This document shows, one piece after another, positions 62,001-64,000 of a stretch of DNA of 64,000 nt. Both the position numbers and the translations under genes were made by a program. The notes below the pieces were generated by a model. That model had not been told where the DNA came from. It searched no databases and saw nothing but the letters and a program-made list of their open reading frames with translations. This DNA comes from Urechis unicinctus (lineage: Eukaryota; Annelida; Polychaeta; Xenopneusta; Urechidae): contig CM067350.1 in assembly GCA_034190875.2 (NCBI GenBank), positions 19,125,148 through 19,189,147 of the forward strand, in the 5' to 3' direction. Position 1 is the first letter of the stretch. Each line of letters begins with the position of its first letter.

Positions 62001-63830
62001 TGTTGTAAGAGCATTGTGGCTATTTTGGCTCAATTTTAAGCAGCATTGTGGCTATATTGTTACCTTCTTATGACATCTTTGTGGCGAAACATGTTCCATC
62101 ACATGACCGCCATGTGGCTACAATGGTTCAATCATGAAACAGCCTAGTGGATACATTTCTTTGATGTTGAAATAGCATTATGGCTATTTTGGTTCCATTT
62201 CATAACAGCATTGTGTCGATATTGGTTCCATCTTATGACATCTTTGTAGCTACACTTGTTCCATCGCATGACTGTCATGTGGCTTCATTGATTCGATTAA
62301 GAATCAGCTTAGTGGCTATATTTGTTTCATGTTGTAACAGCATTGTGAATATTTGGTTCAATTTTAAGCAGCATTGTAGCTATATTGTTATCATCTTATG
62401 ACATCTTTGTAGCGAAAATGTTCCATCATATGACAGCCATGTTGCTGCATTGGTTCCATCTTAGAACAGCCTCATGGATACTTTTCTTCCATGTTGTAAG
62501 AGCATTGTGGCTATTTTGGCTCAATTTTAAGCAGCATTGTGGCTATATTGTTACCTCTTATGACATCTTTGTGGCGAAACATGTTCCATCACATGACCGC
62601 CATGTGGCTACAATGGTTCAATCATGAATCAGCCTAGTGGCTATATTTGTTTCATGTTGTGACAGCAATGTGGCTATTTTGGTTCCATTTCATAGCAGCA
62701 ATGTGTCTATATAGGTTCCATCTTATGATATCTTTGTAGCTACACTTGTTCCATCACATGACAGCCATGTCGCTGTATTGGTACCATCTTAGAACAGCCT
62801 CGTGGATACTTTTCTTCCATGTTGTAAGAGCATTGTGGCTATTTTGGCTCAATTTTAAGCAGCATTGTGGCTATATTGTTACCTTCTTATGACATCTTTG
62901 TGGCGAAACATGTTCCATCACATGACCGCCATGTGGCTACAATGGTTCAATCATGAATCAGCCTAGTGGCTATATTTTGTTTCATTGAAATAGCATTATG
63001 GCTCTTTTGGTTCCATTTCATAACAGCATTGTGTCTATATTGGTTCCATCTTATGACATCTTTGTAGCTACACCTGTTCCATCGCATGACTGTCATGTGG
63101 CTACATTGATTCGATTAAAAATCAGCCTAGTGGCTATATTTGTTTCATGTTGAAATAGCATTATGGCCATTTTGGTTCCATTTCATAACAGCATTGTGTC
63201 GATATTGGTTCCATCTTATGACATCTTTGTAGCTACACTTGTTCCATCGCATGACTGTCATGTGGCTTCATTTATTCGATTAAGAATCAGCCTAGTGGCT
63301 ATATTTGTTTCATGTTGAAATAGCATTGTGGCTATTTTGGTTCCATTTCATAACAGCATTGTGTCTATATTGGTTCCATCTTATGACATCTTTGTAGCTA
63401 CACTTGTTCCATCGCATGACTGTCATGTGGCTTCATTGATTCGATTAAGAATCAGCCTAGTGGCTATATTTGTTTCATGTTGTAACAGCATTGTGACTAT
63501 TTGGTTCAATTTTAAGCAGCATTGTGGCTATATTGTTACCATCTTATGACATCTTTGTAGCTACACTTGTTCCATCATATGATAGCCATGTCGCTACATT
63601 GGTTCCATCTTAGAACAGCCTCATGGATACTTTTCTTCCATGTTGTAAGAGCATTGTGGCTATTTTGGTTCAATTTTAAGCAGCATTGTAGCTATATTGT
63701 TATCATCTTATGACATCTTTGTAGCGAAAATGTTCCATCATATGACAGCCATGTTGCTGCATTGGTTCCATCTTAGAACAGCATAATGATTACTTTTCCA
63801 TGTTGTGACAGCATGACCGCATGGCTCAAA
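50063..63830. repeat. 14-kb array of 33-bp monomers in 165-bp blocks
   Basis: Five related monomers follow in fixed order: ttatgacatctttgtagcta; gcatgacagccatgtggctt; agaatcagcctagtggctat; gttgtaacagcattgtggct; ttcataacagcattgtggct; each opens with ttccat-like sequence. Starts of ccatcttatgacatc at 50071, 50236, 50400 and 50563 give steps of 165, 164 and 163 bases. Larger duplications of about 1-3 kb exist (58800-59780 nearly equals 61840-62810, step about 3040). Because 33 is 11 codons, the plus strand has many open frames of 60-99 residues with an 11-residue repeat (ILVPSYDIFVA, TLVPSHDCHVA); I judge these non-genic. About 415 monomers are present, and the array runs to the window end. Confidence 0.96.
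52900..53530. repeat. Scrambled segment in the 33-bp array
   Basis: Word order and spacing break down (agcagcagctatattgttcc; atctgcttgtagctacagct; shortened and doubled words), unlike the neat blocks either side. Similar patches lie at about 54050-54260, 55190-55560 and 60380-61000. Confidence 0.7.
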
Positions 63831-64000
63831 GTTCAATTGAACAGCCCAGGGTTAATTTTTATGTTAAATAGATTATGGCCTTTTGGTTCATTTTAAAAGA
63901 TTGGTCATATGGTTCCCCTTTTTGACATTTTGAGCAACTGTTTATCGATGATGTCATGTGGGTCATTTATTCGATTAAAAACAGCCTAGGGGTTTTTTTC
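63831..64000. repeat. Degenerate end of the array / window edge
   Basis: The 33-bp pattern decays abruptly into words that still resemble it (attatggccttttggttca; cgattaaaaacagcctaggg) with many changes. It may be a real diverged edge or poor consensus at a contig end. Confidence 0.5.

Noticed and set aside
51158-63549. About twenty plus-strand open frames of 60-99 residues with an 11-residue repeat
   Set aside because: The 33-bp unit is a multiple of three, so a stop-free frame persists by arithmetic. Different copies start and stop at random point changes, and many are interrupted.

Overview
This is eukaryotic, intron-bearing, AT-rich and very repeat-rich DNA, most likely from a marine invertebrate. 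A gastropod mollusc is my best guess: Gypsy, DIRS, R2-like and CR1-like relics sit side by side, and a dispersed repeat near 4.0-4.2 kb looks like ones I associate with abalone-type genomes. I could not check this by search. No intact protein-coding gene is visible. Almost everything recognisable is a broken or repeated element.

Layout. 1-2.9 kb is non-coding with a 27-bp minisatellite. At 2.9-3.3 kb there is a decayed exon of ribosomal protein L4 (RPL4/uL4), followed in its intron by one complete-looking and one truncated C/D-box snoRNA of the SNORD18 (U18) type, then a long (CA)n(TA)n microsatellite. 5.54-5.82 kb is a fragment resembling an SGNH-hydrolase domain, cut by the LTR of a Gypsy/Ty3 element on the minus strand (5.82-11.87 kb; Gag, protease, RT, RNase H and integrase all recognisable but full of frameshifts and stops). 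It abuts a degenerate DIRS-type tyrosine-recombinase retroelement (11.9-13.6 kb). 16.6-18.0 kb is an R2-like LINE fragment joined directly to a CR1-like LINE fragment (18.0-19.1 kb). 19.1-28 kb is mostly unrecognised non-coding DNA with a small second Gypsy-like integrase tail at 26 kb.

27.99-46.21 kb is a giant minisatellite of 37-38-bp units, each able to form a CTGAC/GTCAG hairpin. It is organised into higher-order blocks of about 1.5-1.8 kb. A solo LTR inserted into it (40.45-40.84 kb, 4-bp target duplication) and was then amplified with the array to three copies. 46.2-47.7 kb again holds SNORD18-type copies, one of them split by a 572-bp TTAA-flanked MITE. It leads into three further RPL4 exons (47.75-48.38 kb) separated by short 86-bp and 120-bp introns. 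50.06 kb to the end is a second giant array: 33-bp monomers in a five-unit, 165-bp higher-order repeat, which happens to keep one reading frame open.

How it fits together. The left RPL4 exon ends where the right RPL4 exon begins in the protein, both on the plus strand, and both flanks of the gap carry the same snoRNA-bearing intron sequence. The simplest reading is that one RPL4 copy (now a pseudogene, or a badly sequenced gene) has had a single snoRNA-host intron blown up to about 44.7 kb by retroelements and satellite DNA. Two independent RPL4 fragments are the alternative.
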